Positions 15,101 through 29,700 of a stretch of DNA of 64,000 nucleotides are shown piece by piece (position 1 is the first letter of the stretch; each line of letters begins with the position of its first letter). The position numbers were made by a program, and so were the translations under genes. Where the stretch lies: assembly GCA_013398955.1 (NCBI GenBank), contig VWPU01009386.1, forward strand, positions 59,847-123,846, written 5' to 3'. Under the pieces are notes generated by a model, which worked only from the letters and a program-made list of their open reading frames with translations, was not told where the DNA came from and did not search any database. Source of the DNA: Callaeas wilsoni (taxonomy: Eukaryota > Chordata > Aves > Passeriformes > Callaeidae).

Positions 15101-18100
15101 TGACAGCACAATGTGTGTGTGAACAGCATACATACAATAATTCAAATTTACCTCTTGTTGAGTTTGAACATGTCTGCTCTTTCTAGCTTAGGTTCTAATC
15201 TACTTTGTGTTTAATTCATCATATTGACAGCCACATTGGCATAGTTCTTATGAAACAAAATGATGTGGCTGTCTTTGCCTAATGACAGATACTGTAACCT
15301 TACCCCACAGGTTCCTAGTTAAATTGAGATTGGTTTTACTAGAAACTATATTTGTATTTTGCATAAACAGAGGTGAAATGAAATGTTTCTTTCTAATTTT
15401 TGGGAAAGAATTCAAATGCCGACTCTCTCAACAGCTATTAACAAATTACAAATATAACTATAGATAGAGAAAGACTTCAATTTTTTTTTTCCTTTTAGGA
15501 TATTTGTTCAGTGTTAAACTTGTGTGGTTTGAGTGCAGTAGGAGAGGGTCGTTTTGCCCATGCTGAGCCTCTTTGACCCTACAGAACTTCAAATAAAAGC
15601 ACTAAACATTTCTCTAAAAGGTATTTTAAATAGAAAACTGGACAGCTCTGTATTTTCCATTCAATTAAATTCTTTTATGATATAAATCTGTATTATTTAG
15701 TCCATTTATTTAACATTCTCTATTTGAAATCTCTTTTGGAACTGATAGGTGAAAGAGAATTCTTAGTGCTGTGCTTGGTGACTTCTGTTAGAGTTTTGCT
15801 GTTGGAGCTTTAATGAAGTCTGACTTCAAGCCTCAAAATTGATGTGCATGTTTAATCAGACTAGTTCTTTGGAGAACATTGTGTGCAATATTCTTTAGGA
15901 TGTGATGCAACTTACTCATTAGGGAAAGGTAATAATTTTTAAAGGAGTGATACAGTATATTTAAACTGTATACCTTACTATGTCAGCTCCTTATTATATT
16001 TCTTTTATAAAACCCCAGTAACATGTACTGGTAGCACGTGTTATGTTTAATGAGATAGAAAATGGAGCTGCTGGCAAGTAAACTCGCTGCTTGTTTTATT
16101 GCCTTGAAGAGGAATGTGGAAATTATATGCCAGTTTATTTAGTGTCTGTACCGTTTGTTTCTCATGAAAACTGACTAGAGCTGTGGTAGATGGCACCTTG
16201 GTCCCACAGCTTTTCCTGTTGAAAACATTCTTTCCTGTTTTGGGGACAGCATCTTGCAGAGGGGGACTGCTCTCCCACTTACTGAAGTAACTGAGAGTGG
16301 TGTCATTTTGTGTCAACACCATCTTTAAGTTGTAATAGAGGTTACTTCTGTGTTTTTCTCAGAGGTGATGTAGAGTTGCCTTGGTAAAGGAGGTTTTTGG
16401 GAGATTTGCCATAGCTCATAGGAAAGCTGGATGTGCTTGTTCCTCCCCAGGATGTGCTAGTTCCCATACCAAGTGTAGAAAAGGAGGTGCTTAATAACTC
16501 TTTGTAGTGTAGTCCAAGAACTTCTAGAACATAGTAGTAGAAGGAAGCAGAATAAACAATCTGTCAATTAGTGGCTACCAAAAAAAAACTTTCTGTGAGC
16601 AGTCTGCAATTTTACTGCTAATTAGTAAAATCATAGCTGTTGTCATTTTAACTTTAGAATGCAAAAAGAAGATGTAGGCGGGGGCAAGGAATGGGTTGGG
16701 ACAGGTCTGGCTCCAAGCTGATTTGAGGGAGGGTTTTAGTATTCAGAGTTAATTAACAGAAAAGTGGGTTCTGTTCTTTGAAGAATTTGGTTCTAAATTG
16801 TACAGAAGTAGCTTGAATGGGTGTCACTTAGAGACAGAGTTGTTTCCATGTAATGGGGAAGTGCCATTTCCTTTTGAATGCTGCTGGCTCAGGCCCATGG
16901 TGGGAGTGTGCCCACTAGCAAGGACAGCCTGGTCGTGCCTGAGAAACAGGGACAAGGACAGCAGACAGTGTGCAGAAATGGCACTTTGCTGCAACCTTGC
17001 AGCAAGTCCGCTCTACTTCTTGTGGACTGGCTCAGTCTGCTGTGTGCTGTGGGCTTAGGCCTTCTGGTTGATTCATTATATAAGTACCGTGAGACAGGAT
17101 CGGAGTAATGACAGATCTCTGATGCATCATTCAGCATGAAGCAAAGCAGCTGATGAGTCCTGTAATTATACTGTTGGGCATTCCTTTTGCTGCTTCCCTT
17201 CAAGTCTTTAAACAACTTTGTGTTATGAAATCTCAAGCAAACTACATAGATGATTCCAATTTGGCTTTTAGTGCAGATGTTAACAGTTACTCTTAAAATA
17301 AGATCAGTATTTATAAGGAGCAGTAATATTATCACATTTTTTAATCCCATCTTAATAAACTGTACCTTAATTTCCTGTTCATTAAAATGCAGTACCCGTA
17401 ACTCAAATTGGTGTTGCAGCCCAGTTGGGAAATAGTTTTCAGTCACGGGTCTTTTTGAATCCCTATTCTTCCTACTTCCCTTCTGACTGTCCATTTCTTC
17501 CCCCTCCCTCAGGGTTTGACTTTGGTTTTCACATTTCCCCTCATTTAAAGAGGGAAAGAGGAATCAGAGGAAAGTAGTCCAGGGTAGTTTTTTAGCTTTA
17601 TGCTCCTTGGGCTCCATTGAGAGTGTGCTGGTGGTGCTTTTCAGCTGTGCTGGGGGAGGTTGCTATAGAGCAGCATGGAGCATCCTACTGTTTGCTCTTG
17701 CATGTTTAGCATGCTGTCATCTCTCTTTGTGGAGATCAGAGACTGGAGGCAAGAACTAGTTCTCCTTTTTCTATTCTCCCCTCGCAAACATTCAGAGGTT
17801 ATTAGGCTTTTCTTTAGGCCACAAAACTAAACTTAACTGTCTATTTTTGCTGTCAATTTTTCAGAGGTGAATTAGAAAGTTATCCTACAGGCAAACTACA
17901 AAACACAGTGCTCTCTTAGGAGTTCAGATTACCTCGCCTCTCCTTACATTTATTTTGCTCCCAGGTCTATGCTATCTTTATATGCAGAATGGGACACCTT
18001 TTGTGGCACATGTAATGGTTCTTGTTAACTTACCCTTGGATATCTTCCTTGAAATACTCTTCTGCAACATTTTTGTCATTTTCTAAGTGTTATTTCTGAA

Positions 18101-21100
18101 CCATGGCAGTTTGAAGCAGCACTGATGCTCTGTTATAAATACTGTGCAAATGCTGCCTATAAACCAAAACAGTATTACTTCTTTGAAAAGAAAACTCAGG
18201 AGGGTGGAGTGGAACAGTACAGTTAAAGATTTGACTATCTAATTGCAATGATGCTGAAGCTTTTTCCTCTGTACTTAGAGAGAGTAGCTGGATATTTGAG
18301 CGTGAGTGTGACAGACTCAGACTTCTCTTGGGCTTCAGCGATGTCTGTTTTAAAACTCTTTAGGCATCTGTTTAATGTTCTCAGGCTCCTCAACAAGCTC
18401 ATTATCTTAAACATACTCACCCCGAGAGCCCTAATGTCACTTAAAATTTACACAGGGTTGTGTAAGAATTGCATGATATAGCACGCATACGCTTTGCCTG
18501 GACTGTTGACACAGTTACTCCTGTTTGTAGAAGTTGTACATGTACCAAAATGCGTGAGTTGGCTATTTTCTTCACAATTCTAGAGTGTTGATTGGGATGC
18601 AGCTGTCTGCTAAGCAATTTGGGGGCTTTTCTCTTTCACACTTGTGCAGCACTTTTGTAACTGGGAGATCGTTTGGTCTATGCCCCTCAGAAGAAACTGC
18701 TGAGGTTCTTCCTCAATTATAACTCAACCTATTTGTCAAGGGACCTCCTAATCTGCCTCTTCTGATCAGCAGCCTTCTATGACTTTGTGATGGCTGGCTG
18801 GTCACTGGTTCACCAGGCAGATGAGTTCTCCTGGGCCCTAGCTGGATTTGTTCTGAGGATGCCTCCTTATGGCTGGAGAGCTGTTCCATTTCAGTTGGCA
18901 TTTGAGTCAGCGTTCTTAAAACATTGTTCCCAGAGACAGGGGTTCTTGCTGTGCTGCCAAGGCTGACTTGTAACACTGTCATGAGACAGTGTCCGTGAAG
19001 TGTCAGCAGGATTTTTATCCTCTGAGAAAAGGTAGATGTCTAATCAAGGGCAGTGATTTTTCATATATTGAAGCAGTCTATTTTACACTTTTCAAACTAT
19101 TCTAAATATTTCAACATAGTCTGAATTCCAGTCTTTCTGAAATATGGTCTTAGTACCAACTGAGATGAAACATTGTTGATACCAATTCTTTCTCCCCAAC
19201 TATATAACGTTAAAGAAATACACTGCCTTGTTTGGAGCAGGGCAGTGGGCTAGCTGATCTCTGGTAGTCATTTCCAACTTAAATTATTCTATGATATTTT
19301 AAAAATTGGATGTGAAGTTCTGCAGAGCAATCCCTTTTTCTGTGTTTTATTAAATCTGCATTTGGAATATGTGTTAAAGCTGTTCTGCTGTTTTGCAATT
19401 ATAGATCACTTTCAACACTGGGCTTGGTTATATCATCACTTGCTGACCAAGCAGCAGGGAAGGGGAAAAACAAGTTTGTGCCTTACAGAGACTCTGTACT
19501 CACTTGGCTTCTCAAGGTAATTTATATTTTCTGATCGCCATGTTCACAAGATGTCAGCTTACTCATTTGTAGGATCACTGTAGTATGCCTCTACACTGCT
19601 ATTACACTACGTAGTGTACATGGACTTCTCATCTTTTTTTAAAGAAGTGAGTGAAAGAACTCTCATAGCTATGGTATTCCAAGTAATATGGACAGCTAAG
19701 GGTATCTTGTGTTAATTCTATGTAAAATCCTCCTTGACTATTTTCAGTTGTAATGGAATCAAAGGTGGTAGAGGTTGCTAGAAATGTTTATGGAACATGC
19801 AGATTAGTTAATATCCAGAGTACCTATTTCAGTGCCTAAATAGTACTTTCAGTGCCTTTATTAAGTATTTTAAGACTGTTTGTGAAGACATTGTATAGTC
19901 TCAGAACAACTTTTAACTCTTGAACTTTCTGTGGCTGCACTACAGGACAACTTGGGAGGAAACAGCCAAACTGCCATGATAGCCACAATTAGTCCAGCAG
20001 CAGACAACTACGAAGAAACACTCTCAACTCTGAGATACGCAGATAGAGCCAAAAGGATAGTTAATCATGCTGTGGTGAATGAAGATCCAAATGCTAGGGT
20101 CATCAGAGAATTGCGTGAAGAAGTTGAAAAACTGAAAGAACAGCTCTCACAAGCTGAGGTAACATTATTCGCAGTACAATGTAAAATGAGTTTCCCAAGA
20201 AAGTGTCACATTCAGTGTGGAAGACTAGTTTTCTTAGAAAATTTGGAAAGGAAGAGTCTTGCACTCGTTCTTTTTTCTTTCTTTCCTTTTTTAAAAAAAT
20301 AATTAACCTTTTTTCCTGAATCCAACATAATGTATGTTTATCTTTAAGAATTTTTCAATGAGGACAACTTTGTACTGATGGTGACCCTTTTCAGTTCTTG
20401 TGGAACTTCAGGCCAAGGAATACTTGATGCAGCACAGATAAGGGCTAGATTACATCTTCATTGTGTAGACTCACTTATTAGCAGAATTTTTTTTTTTTTC
20501 ATTGGTGAAGTATATGTAATGTCAAATGGAAAAGTGTGAAAAGTCATAAATCTGTTATTGGATGACAAAATTTAGAAGACCTTTCTATCTGACATTTGTG
20601 AAAATCTATTAAAAATTGTCAGAAATGCAACACTGAAAACCGTCAACAATTTGTTTCACTGCCTTAATAGTTAACACTGCGTGATTGATGCTTATCTTAG
20701 ATAAATACTTCTTACTGAAGAATAAAGTATCCAGGCAGGATAGTTTATTTGGTATCCAGGATATCTGGATAAATTACGTACTTAACAGATAGGAAAATAT
20801 TTTTGATCTTTTCGGGGAAGACACAAAATACTAGTGGAAAAGGAACAGAAATGTGTTTGAAGGTAAATTTGTGTGGTGTTTAAATTTCATCTTCATTTAA
20901 GGAATTATGTTACTCATGTGAACACTTCCTTATAGACTGAAATGGGAAAATCTTTAAGGAAAAGGAGCCATTCACTTTTTTCAGACATAAAAACCTGTTC
21001 TAAGCCCTTATGTTAATTTGGAAAGTATTTTGTAGCGTGTTGTTAATTATGTTGGCAGGCTGTGGCCTACCGAACACAATCAGTAGGAAGGTGTCCAAAG

Positions 21101-24100
21101 TCTTACTAATTATTTTGTTAAGTGTTTTCTCTTCTACTTTCTGTTAAAAACAGTTGTGTAGGGTTACAGGCCGGCCTATTCAATTGTTACTTGGCACTGG
21201 ACGTATTCAAGCCCTTTGCTTTTGTTTCCTTTTGTGAAATGAGGAGCCGGTGTTAGGTCCAGAACATGCCTTCCTTTGAAGGTAATCAACAGGGTCAGTC
21301 TGAAAACTTTCATGCAACTCTCGGGAACACTTACTCAAAACCAAGATAGAATGGAAGGCTAAATGTCTAGAGGAATTTGTGTTTGAAACTACTGTTGGAA
21401 AAAAGACTGTGCACTTGAACTTCAGACAGCTAGGAATTAAAAGTGTTAAAATACGTATTTTTATACAGACAGTGACATTTGAGTGGCCAGGCCCAGAGAT
21501 TTTTGTTCTTTCCATTACCTTTGGAGCTATGTCAATCTTCAGCTATTTCAGATCTGGATCCAATAGAGGTCGTTTCTGTCCTCCTCCTTTGCAAGTGACC
21601 TATTTCTTCAATTTCTACCATGAAAAACCTGGGGACATAGTAGAAATCTATACTTGTTGCATTTGATATTACGTTGCTGTGTTCAGTTTCCTTGTGCAAG
21701 CAGATGTTGCAGTGGTAGGAGTAGCTGAGGGTTTTTGCTAATTTCTGCCTTTTAGGCCATGAAGGCACCAGAACTGAAGGAAAAATTGGAAGAATCTGAA
21801 AAATTAATAAAAGAGCTAACAGTCACCTGGGAAGAAAAGCTAAGGAAAACAGAAGAAATTGCACAGGTAATTCAGAAATTTTTAAGAGGAAAGCCAGATA
21901 CTCATATAGTACTAGTCAGCTGAACTTCATGAGCTTTAATGGACTGTGCTGTTTTCCCCGCCAGCTATTTGAAGTGTCTCTGAATTTTTGTCTTTTCCCC
22001 TTGTTTCTTGTTTTGGGGTGGGTTGGTTTGTTTGTTTGTTTGTTTGTTGGTGGGTTTTTTTAAAGTCTAGTTTCTAGTAGCATAAATCTAGCTGTGTCGT
22101 GATTACCGTTGATAAAAGCCAATATTTGATTTTAAAATAAATCATCAAAATATGTTTGGGCAGCTCATTTATTTGTAAGACCACAGTGGGACCTTGGACA
22201 TGTTTCCCTTGAAGTGACTAAGAAAGTGAAGAATTACAAAAAGGATCAGAATTGTGGGTGGTATTTGTTGCTTTTGCTTTTAATGATTTCTAACCAGAAA
22301 AGGAAAATGTGTACATGTAGTCACTAATGTTTGTTTATTATTATTTTTGTACATGAAAAAACCCCCTTCTGGATTCTAGTGTACTTTTCCATCATTTCCT
22401 CCATCCATAGCTTGAAGAATTAGTGGTGTTGGTTTCCCTTTCTAGTCCTAGTGTTCCAGAAGCATGTTTTGGTGCAACCACTGTTTAAATAAATGAAAAA
22501 AAAAAAAAAAAAGGAAGGCAAAGGTAAAACCCAAACCTAACCAGCCAAACAAAAAACCCCCCAACACCTAAACTGTAGCAAAACAAAAGATGCATGTGAT
22601 CAAGTAAGTGCTTTAGCTGAATTAATAAGAAAACTGCAAAAGAATAAGCATAAACCATGTCATGCTATTTTCTAAATCATCTACTACTGCAATAATCTTT
22701 GAAGTAATTGGAACTGAGGTTCATTTTCTACTAACATAAAGACTCAAAGCCACATTGTTACTTACAAGTAGGTTTAAGGAACTCAACAGAGCTGTGTAAG
22801 TAAGTCTAATAAATTTAATAGGACTGCTTAAGTAAGCTCCACTTTGGGGAGGCAAATGTTTGAGGATTACATCTAACTTTTTGTGGTTGGTGTGTAAAAA
22901 TAAATTCTATTGACCGTATGGTACCTGACCAGTGTCTGGTGATGATGTACAGAATGCATACTCAGCATGTGCATCTTCAGCTTTAGTTGCTCTCTGCTTG
23001 TCCCAATGTGTTGCAGCAGGCAAGATTAAGCTATTTTTGTGCTTGCAGGAGAGGCAAAGACAGCTGGAGAGCATGGGAATCTCCCTCGAGTCTTCAGGTA
23101 TCAAGGTTGGGGATGACAAGTGTTATCTGGTGAACCTGAATGCGGACCCTGCGCTCAATGAGCTGTTGGTTTACTATTTAAAGGTGAGGATGTGAAAAGG
23201 ATATTTACACAGAATGGAAGGACACTAGTTTTGAATTTCTGGCTCTGATTTGTTACTCAGAGGGGATGTAGATTTTTTTGCTGCAGCAAAATAGGATAGG
23301 CCTCCTCCTACTGTTTAGGCTTTTGTTCTCACTTTGCAGTTCAGCTTCACTGTTTTCCTAATTGATCTCCTGATTGCCAACTGTGGGAGAAATGCTCAGT
23401 GTGTGCCAGTGTTGAGATCAATTCTAGCTTTTCCAGGCAGGATGTGCATAGGGTTGCCTTCTGGCCTGAACTTGAAGCAAGAGCTTCATGTTATATCCTT
23501 CTTTTTGTTAGGGAGCTGAGGATTGCTTTAAATCTGCAAAGAGTTAATCATAAAGAGATGATGTTTAGTAGTAATCAGTAAAAGTCACAGTCTTCAATGA
23601 CAGGGAAGCTTATGAATGGGGCTTAAGAAAAGCACTGGTAAAAATTTACAGGAATGTATTTTCCCAGTGTCGTTAGCTTTCATACCATTCTGTTTAGCAT
23701 TTCTCATGTCAGAGTGAAGTAGTGTCAAATACAAACCTAGTAAGTTTGTAGGGAAATGTGAGCTGTTTGTCAATAATATATGAAAGACTATTCTGTCTAT
23801 TTTTATAGCTGCTCTTCTGCTTTGGTAGCTAAAGGAGGGCTTCTGTATTTGAACAGTAGCAAATAAAACACAACCTCTTAAACACCAACAAAATTAACTC
23901 TTTCAGCAGAACTTAAAATATGACTTTGAATTATGTAGAGAATAGTATGTTTAGTTGAGTTGCTGTATAGCTGTTTTCTGAAAAGCAGAGAACTCTGCGC
24001 CTTGTTTAACTATCCATGCTGTTCTCTTAATTATTCCTTTATGACATGGCTGGTTTTTCTTCTGGTTTTTGTGGTTAATGTATGTATGCAGGCATAGTAT

Positions 24101-26764
24101 GAGAATACTTTTATATCAGAATTTGTGTGTCAGCTGCTTTATTTTGCTTTAGCTAAAACAATATGAAGTTCAGGGCAGAACAACAGTTTGCGTGTGACTC
24201 TTACACTCTACAGATCTGCTGTGGCACCATTTCTGCTCGACAGACACACAAACTGTGTAGTCTCAGCACTTCAGCTAATATTTTCTTAGTTGTGTCAACA
24301 GTGGTAGCTTGCTTGTCTCCTAGTAACAGCTTGTTTTTTAGGATCACACAAGAGTTGGTGCAGATACCTCTCAGGATATACAGCTCTTTGGTATAGGAAT
24401 CCAACCAGAACACTGTGAGATTGATATTGCTTTAGATGGAGAAGTTACACTCACACCAAAAGAAAATGCAAGGTAAGGAAGATCAGCAGCACTTTCCATT
24501 GAAATGGAAATTTGGTTTTCTTTGACAGAAGATGACTTTCATTCATTTTTATTTTACACAGACAGAAGTATCTTATGTTCTGATCAATGAGTATTTTCAA
24601 TACAGTTGACTTAAACAGATACTTAGAGGGAAATTCAGCGACTGAAACTTAAGATTTCCCTGCACATGTGAACACCCACTCACCCGCCCGCTCTCCAGGG
24701 CAACAGGCTGTCAGTGGTTTGGCTTGGAAGAAGCCATCTAAAGAAGGTATTTGGTAGGAGTGAGGGGCCATTGCCTGTCTGTATCTTGGGTGGTAACAAG
24801 ATCCCTGAGATGCTGCTGGCTGTCCTGGCCTCTGCGGTGGGATAGTAGCCTGTGTCTTGATGGCAGAGGATAAATGGTGCCTCGTGAGTAGTTCCTGTTA
24901 TAAAGTTCAGTATTTTGTGAGGAAGAGGTGCTTTAAAGATCTGAATTCTTTTCTAAATCCTTAATTACTGTTGTGTCTAGTCAATATGCAGTGTAAAGTC
25001 ACGCTTCACCTTTTGTTTCTACTTCTGTATTTTAATCATTTTTCATTCCAGGGGCAATGTGGCTCCTTGGGCGGAATTGTAAATTCTTTGTCACTTGATC
25101 TCCAATGGCACGTGATAAGCAGTACTTTTGTCCTTGTTAATAGTCATGCTGCTTGTATGAAATTTGAGTATCTAAATAATGTACAGATGAGTATCAGAAG
25201 AAGAAACTAAAGTTTGAGAGACACATAAAAAATCCGATTTCTTTCATTCTTCCTTTAGTAAAATGTATTTGTATTTTTCTTCTGCAGCCTACAGTAAAAA
25301 ATTTCAAACAGATGGGATTCAGACTTGTGGTGATAGAGTTACCGTACTGGAAATCAGTCATTTTGACTGGCAGGAGCAAGGGTACATGTCAGTGGAAAAA
25401 ACGTATTTTGTTTTACTCATGGCTGATCTGCAGTGCTTAAGTAACTGTTCTTAAGATAATAGTATCAACAGAAATTTAGCTACCAGAATTTCAATGAAAA
25501 AAGTTAAATAAAGATCTGATTTAAAATTAAGTGCTTACAAGTTTGTGTTGACTTACGTGAGAGAGACAGCTGAAATGAGAACACTGCATCTAAAAAGGCC
25601 TGTTTCATTTTACTGAAGTTTTTCCCCTTTCAAATAAAATGCTCTTTGTGACTCACACATGCAAAAGTTCAACAGCTCAATTTTTCCCATTTTGTGATTG
25701 AAACTTAAATACAAAGAAACCTACAAAGAAATACAGCAGTATACCAGATGTTCACAAAAATAGACCCTTGTTCATAATAGAGACTCCATTTGTTGAAAGA
25801 ATAAAACTTGGATCTAACAATCTTTTCTTATGCTTGAATGCTGAATATGTTAACAGCATGTTTTACAACTCAGAGTTGACTAAGTTGTATCTTGGAGAGC
25901 TCTATCAGTATGATTTGCGTACAATTAAGTTTGGACTTTATAAGTTTATAAGAAGCAGGCAGTGACCCAGTTTGAGAAACAGGCATTTCAAGAAAATTTT
26001 GCAACCAAAATCAACCTTGTCTGTATGTTTACTGAAGGGTTGTACCAGCCAAAGGCAGAAGGGGAAGGTTCTAATTCTGACAATAGAAATCAGACCAGTA
26101 ACTTCCCCACTGATCCTTTCACGAGAACCCAGCAGGTTTGTTACCATATGGTACAAATGACTGTCAGTAGATGGGAGAAACAGCAGCTCTTCAATGTTTT
26201 ACTTTCAGGATTTCACTGGAGTTGTATTTTCTTCTTTCAGATCCTGTGTAAATGGTGCACTGGTATGTTCTGTCACTCAGTTATGGCATGGAGATAGAAT
26301 ATTATGGGGAAACAACCACTTTTTTAGGTAATAGTCGATGTTTATATTCCACCCACTTTACACTCATCTTATTGTTTTTTCTTTTCATTGTTCCACATAA
26401 ACTTTTTTTATAAACTGAATTTCCATTTTTACTCAGAATCAATTTACCAAAGAGAAAACGTCGAGATTGGCTGAAAGACCTTGAGAAGGAAACTTCCTTA
26501 GGAGAGCATGATCTGGATGCAGCTAGTGAAGCTTCCTCAGAACCAGACTACAACTATGAGTTTGCACAAATGGAAGTTATTATGAAGACACTGAATAGTA
26601 ATGGTAAGGCAACTGCCAGATAAAAATGTTCTTTTGGATTGTCTAACAAATTCAGCCTGGAACTCAATTTCTGGGTAAAACAAGCAATACACTTATTCCA
26701 GGGGCCTTTGGAGGATTTTCAGGATAAGATATTTTACAGAAACAATGCTAAGTGTGTGTGTGTA

Positions 26765-26795
<31 letters not shown>

Positions 26796-29700
26796 GAATA
26801 TATAACTACATATACATGTAAAAAAAAAAGTGCACCTATGTATAAATACACAGACAAATTAGTAGTTAGTTTGTGCCCTGACACGATTTTATTTGTAACT
26901 CTGCTCTCTTTTATAGTGCAGCTGAGTTGTAACCATATGCTTGTCAAATCATCATCCAAGTTTACTAAGTTCTTGGTTTTGTGAGTTACTGCAGAAAAAA
27001 GGGGTGCACCATATATGGCTCAGTTATTTTCATCCTTTTTTTTGTATCAAATATTACTGACACCATTTTAACCTTACTAGAAAAACATTGAAATGATAAC
27101 AAACCACAAATGTCAGCTTGTTTTTCAACACTTGATCTCTCTCAATATTTTGTTTCATCTTTGTTAAAACAAATTGTGATGCTCTTTTGGAACAACACAG
27201 TAAGATGTAATATAGATAAAATAATGGTATGGTGTATATAAAACAATATGGCTTTTTCATGATTTCCCGAAGGCAGGTCATAGTTCATATGATACAATTG
27301 AGTATAAAGAAATGCTGAAAAACTTGGTAAACTGCTGAATGCTTTGTACAGGTGTTTCAATACACAAAATCAGAGAGGCAAATACCTTGGGGTTTGGTCT
27401 CTGACCAAGAAGACACAGTAGATGATGTTTCATTGCTTTCTGTTCTCCTTTTGTCATGTCTTCACAGTATTTCCATTTTGCATTTCACAGTTTGCTGTGG
27501 TTTGCATGTTGAAATACAGCATTTACTTTTTATTTCATCTCCTCTTTTTCTTTTACTTTGTTCTGCCGTTGAGTACAGCATGATGGTTTCATATGTTCAG
27601 TGCAGCAATACTCTGCAAGTTTTTTACAGTTTTATTTTTAATGAGATTGCTGGTGTGAGTTAGAGGGTCAGGTCACTTAAATTGATATGAAATTGCTGTT
27701 TGATAACAGGAATATTCTCATTGTGGTTCACTCATACCAGGAGATGAATTTCAGATGAATCTGCCGTCCTGGTGGTCTTCAGTGTTGTCATCCCTCGTGA
27801 AGATTCTGTTGCCTGTTTTAAGGCCTCAAACCATCCCATATCTGTGCCAAAACTGGGACAAAGGTTTTGAACTCAATTGGCTCGTGCATGAGGCTGCTGG
27901 AAAAGTCTGAAAGCATTAATTGATGCTTGATCTGCTTGTTACTAACTGGAGATTTGACTGAAGTGTATCAGTCTATAATGAGTCAGTGTTCTTTGAACAG
28001 GGGGTCACATTTTTTGGTTTTCATGTGTTGTTATCCAGCTGATTGAAACAATTCTTCTCAACATTCCTAGTGTCTTTACATTTTATTTCAGTAAGCTTTT
28101 CTGATTGTGGTCCAGGCCAGTTGTGGTTGATTACTTTCTGTATCTTGGTTAAGAACAGTTCAGACCTTGCTGTTCCTTAAAGCTCTTTCTTCCCTACTGC
28201 AGAGCAAATGTTTGCAGTCATACACGTCACACTGTTTCAGAAGCGTCATATCCCAGTTTCTGCTGCTTCTGCTCACTCCCACATAGGTGTTGCTTAACTA
28301 AATTGGAGTAGTAAGTGATAATAAAATGCTGACAAAACAAGTGACTGTGAGGATCATAGCCTGCTCTTTTGATTTGAAGTTAGATAAACACAACCTAGCA
28401 GCACTTTCTCAATGGTATAGCTAAAATGCCTTTTTTCTGGCAGGCTTCCAGTTTGTTGTGTAAGAAGTAAAGCAGCTTTGTTACAGTATCATTTATTTAT
28501 TCTTCCTCAAAATGAAAAATAAGTATGGGCAAGGAAGAAGAAATAACTAAATGACTGAAGACTGTTAATTTGGTTTTACGTATTCTCTGGAGAAGTCCTA
28601 AGAGAGGAATGAAGAGGTATTTTAAAAATTTGATTAGATAATTATTTTATAAGCTTGTATAGATACAGCCCAAAGCAAGAGAGTTTGGTTTTCCTTTCTT
28701 TTGGTTTTTGGGTTCCCCCCTCTCCCGGGATTTGTTTGAGAATTATAATCCTCTTTAAATAAATATCCTGGCTTCTCCAGGGTGCAAACACATTTGTTTT
28801 TATGGCATGGAACCAGTACAACAGTGTCACAGACTCCATCCGGCTCCAAAGAACCTCTGAGGAAAATGTGTAACTTTGAAAACTGCTGCAAAGAAAACAT
28901 CCAGATTCTTTCCTTCCTTCAACATGTTAACTTTCTTTGTGGGATTCTGTCAGATCAGCTTTGTACTGCTAATTTGTGATGCTGGTCAAACACAGAATGC
29001 ATCAAAGAAGTTTACTTTATTCTTGTATACTGTGCAGTGGTTAAGTAAACAATGTGATTAGGTTAGGCAGCTTCTCATTTTAGCAAACAAAACTGTTACA
29101 GCTCAGGGAGAGGATTTTCATAAAACTTAGCAAAGCAGCCTGTGTCATAACCCTCTTCTAGCTTGCTTAGAAAAATATACTTGCAAGAAATCTTAGGGAA
29201 TTTATTCAGCATCAGTGTGACTGGATTAACAGATTCCAGATGTGAATTAAGTGACATTGTAGCAGGGTAATAAATGCTCTTCATCCTATGAAGAAAATAC
29301 ATCTTTGTGCTCTGTGTTACTAGTCTGTAATTTTGCAGAGGATTAACTGCATATGAATATTTTTTTCAGGGTCGTTGAAGTCTTGTCACATAAATATGTA
29401 AAGGATTGGAACTTGGAACTTTTAACACTGTATGGAATTTGCTGTGTACTTGTCAGGCACTGGGTAGAATCTTCCTTAATTTATTTGACTTTGCATGAGG
29501 AATCCAAAATTGTAGAACATAGTATTTAAATTTAATTTAAACACTATTGTAGTTCTTTTGAATTGTAAAAAAACTTGACTGTTTATTTCTTCAAATTCAA
29601 CCTAGATAGTTTATAACTCACACCATATTTTACTTTATTCCTGTGACAGGCTTAGGGTTTTCTTTGTAAACCCTTTCAAAAGCTAAATTAAAAAGTTTTC

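Larger units (their letters stand above)
21867..23048 (+). other. KIF13A intron (1.2 kb)
   Basis: Holds a (TTTG)n-type stretch around 22025-22048 and a poly-A run near 22497-22513, both simple sequence. No exon or RNA gene recognised. Confidence 0.9.

Noticed and set aside
15226..15273. 11-bp perfect inverted repeat (gacagccacat) with 26-nt loop
   Set aside because: A match of this length at this spacing is expected about once by chance in a window this size; no miRNA-like stem continuation.
16889..17494. 201-codon open frame on the minus strand in an intron
   Set aside because: No signature, no flanking promoter or splice logic, composition like random intron translated; a single 606-nt open run is plausible by chance in 128 kb of both strands.
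22495..22513. Poly-A tract as the tail of a retroposed gene
   Set aside because: No cDNA-like sequence precedes it and no target-site duplication was seen; treated as simple sequence.
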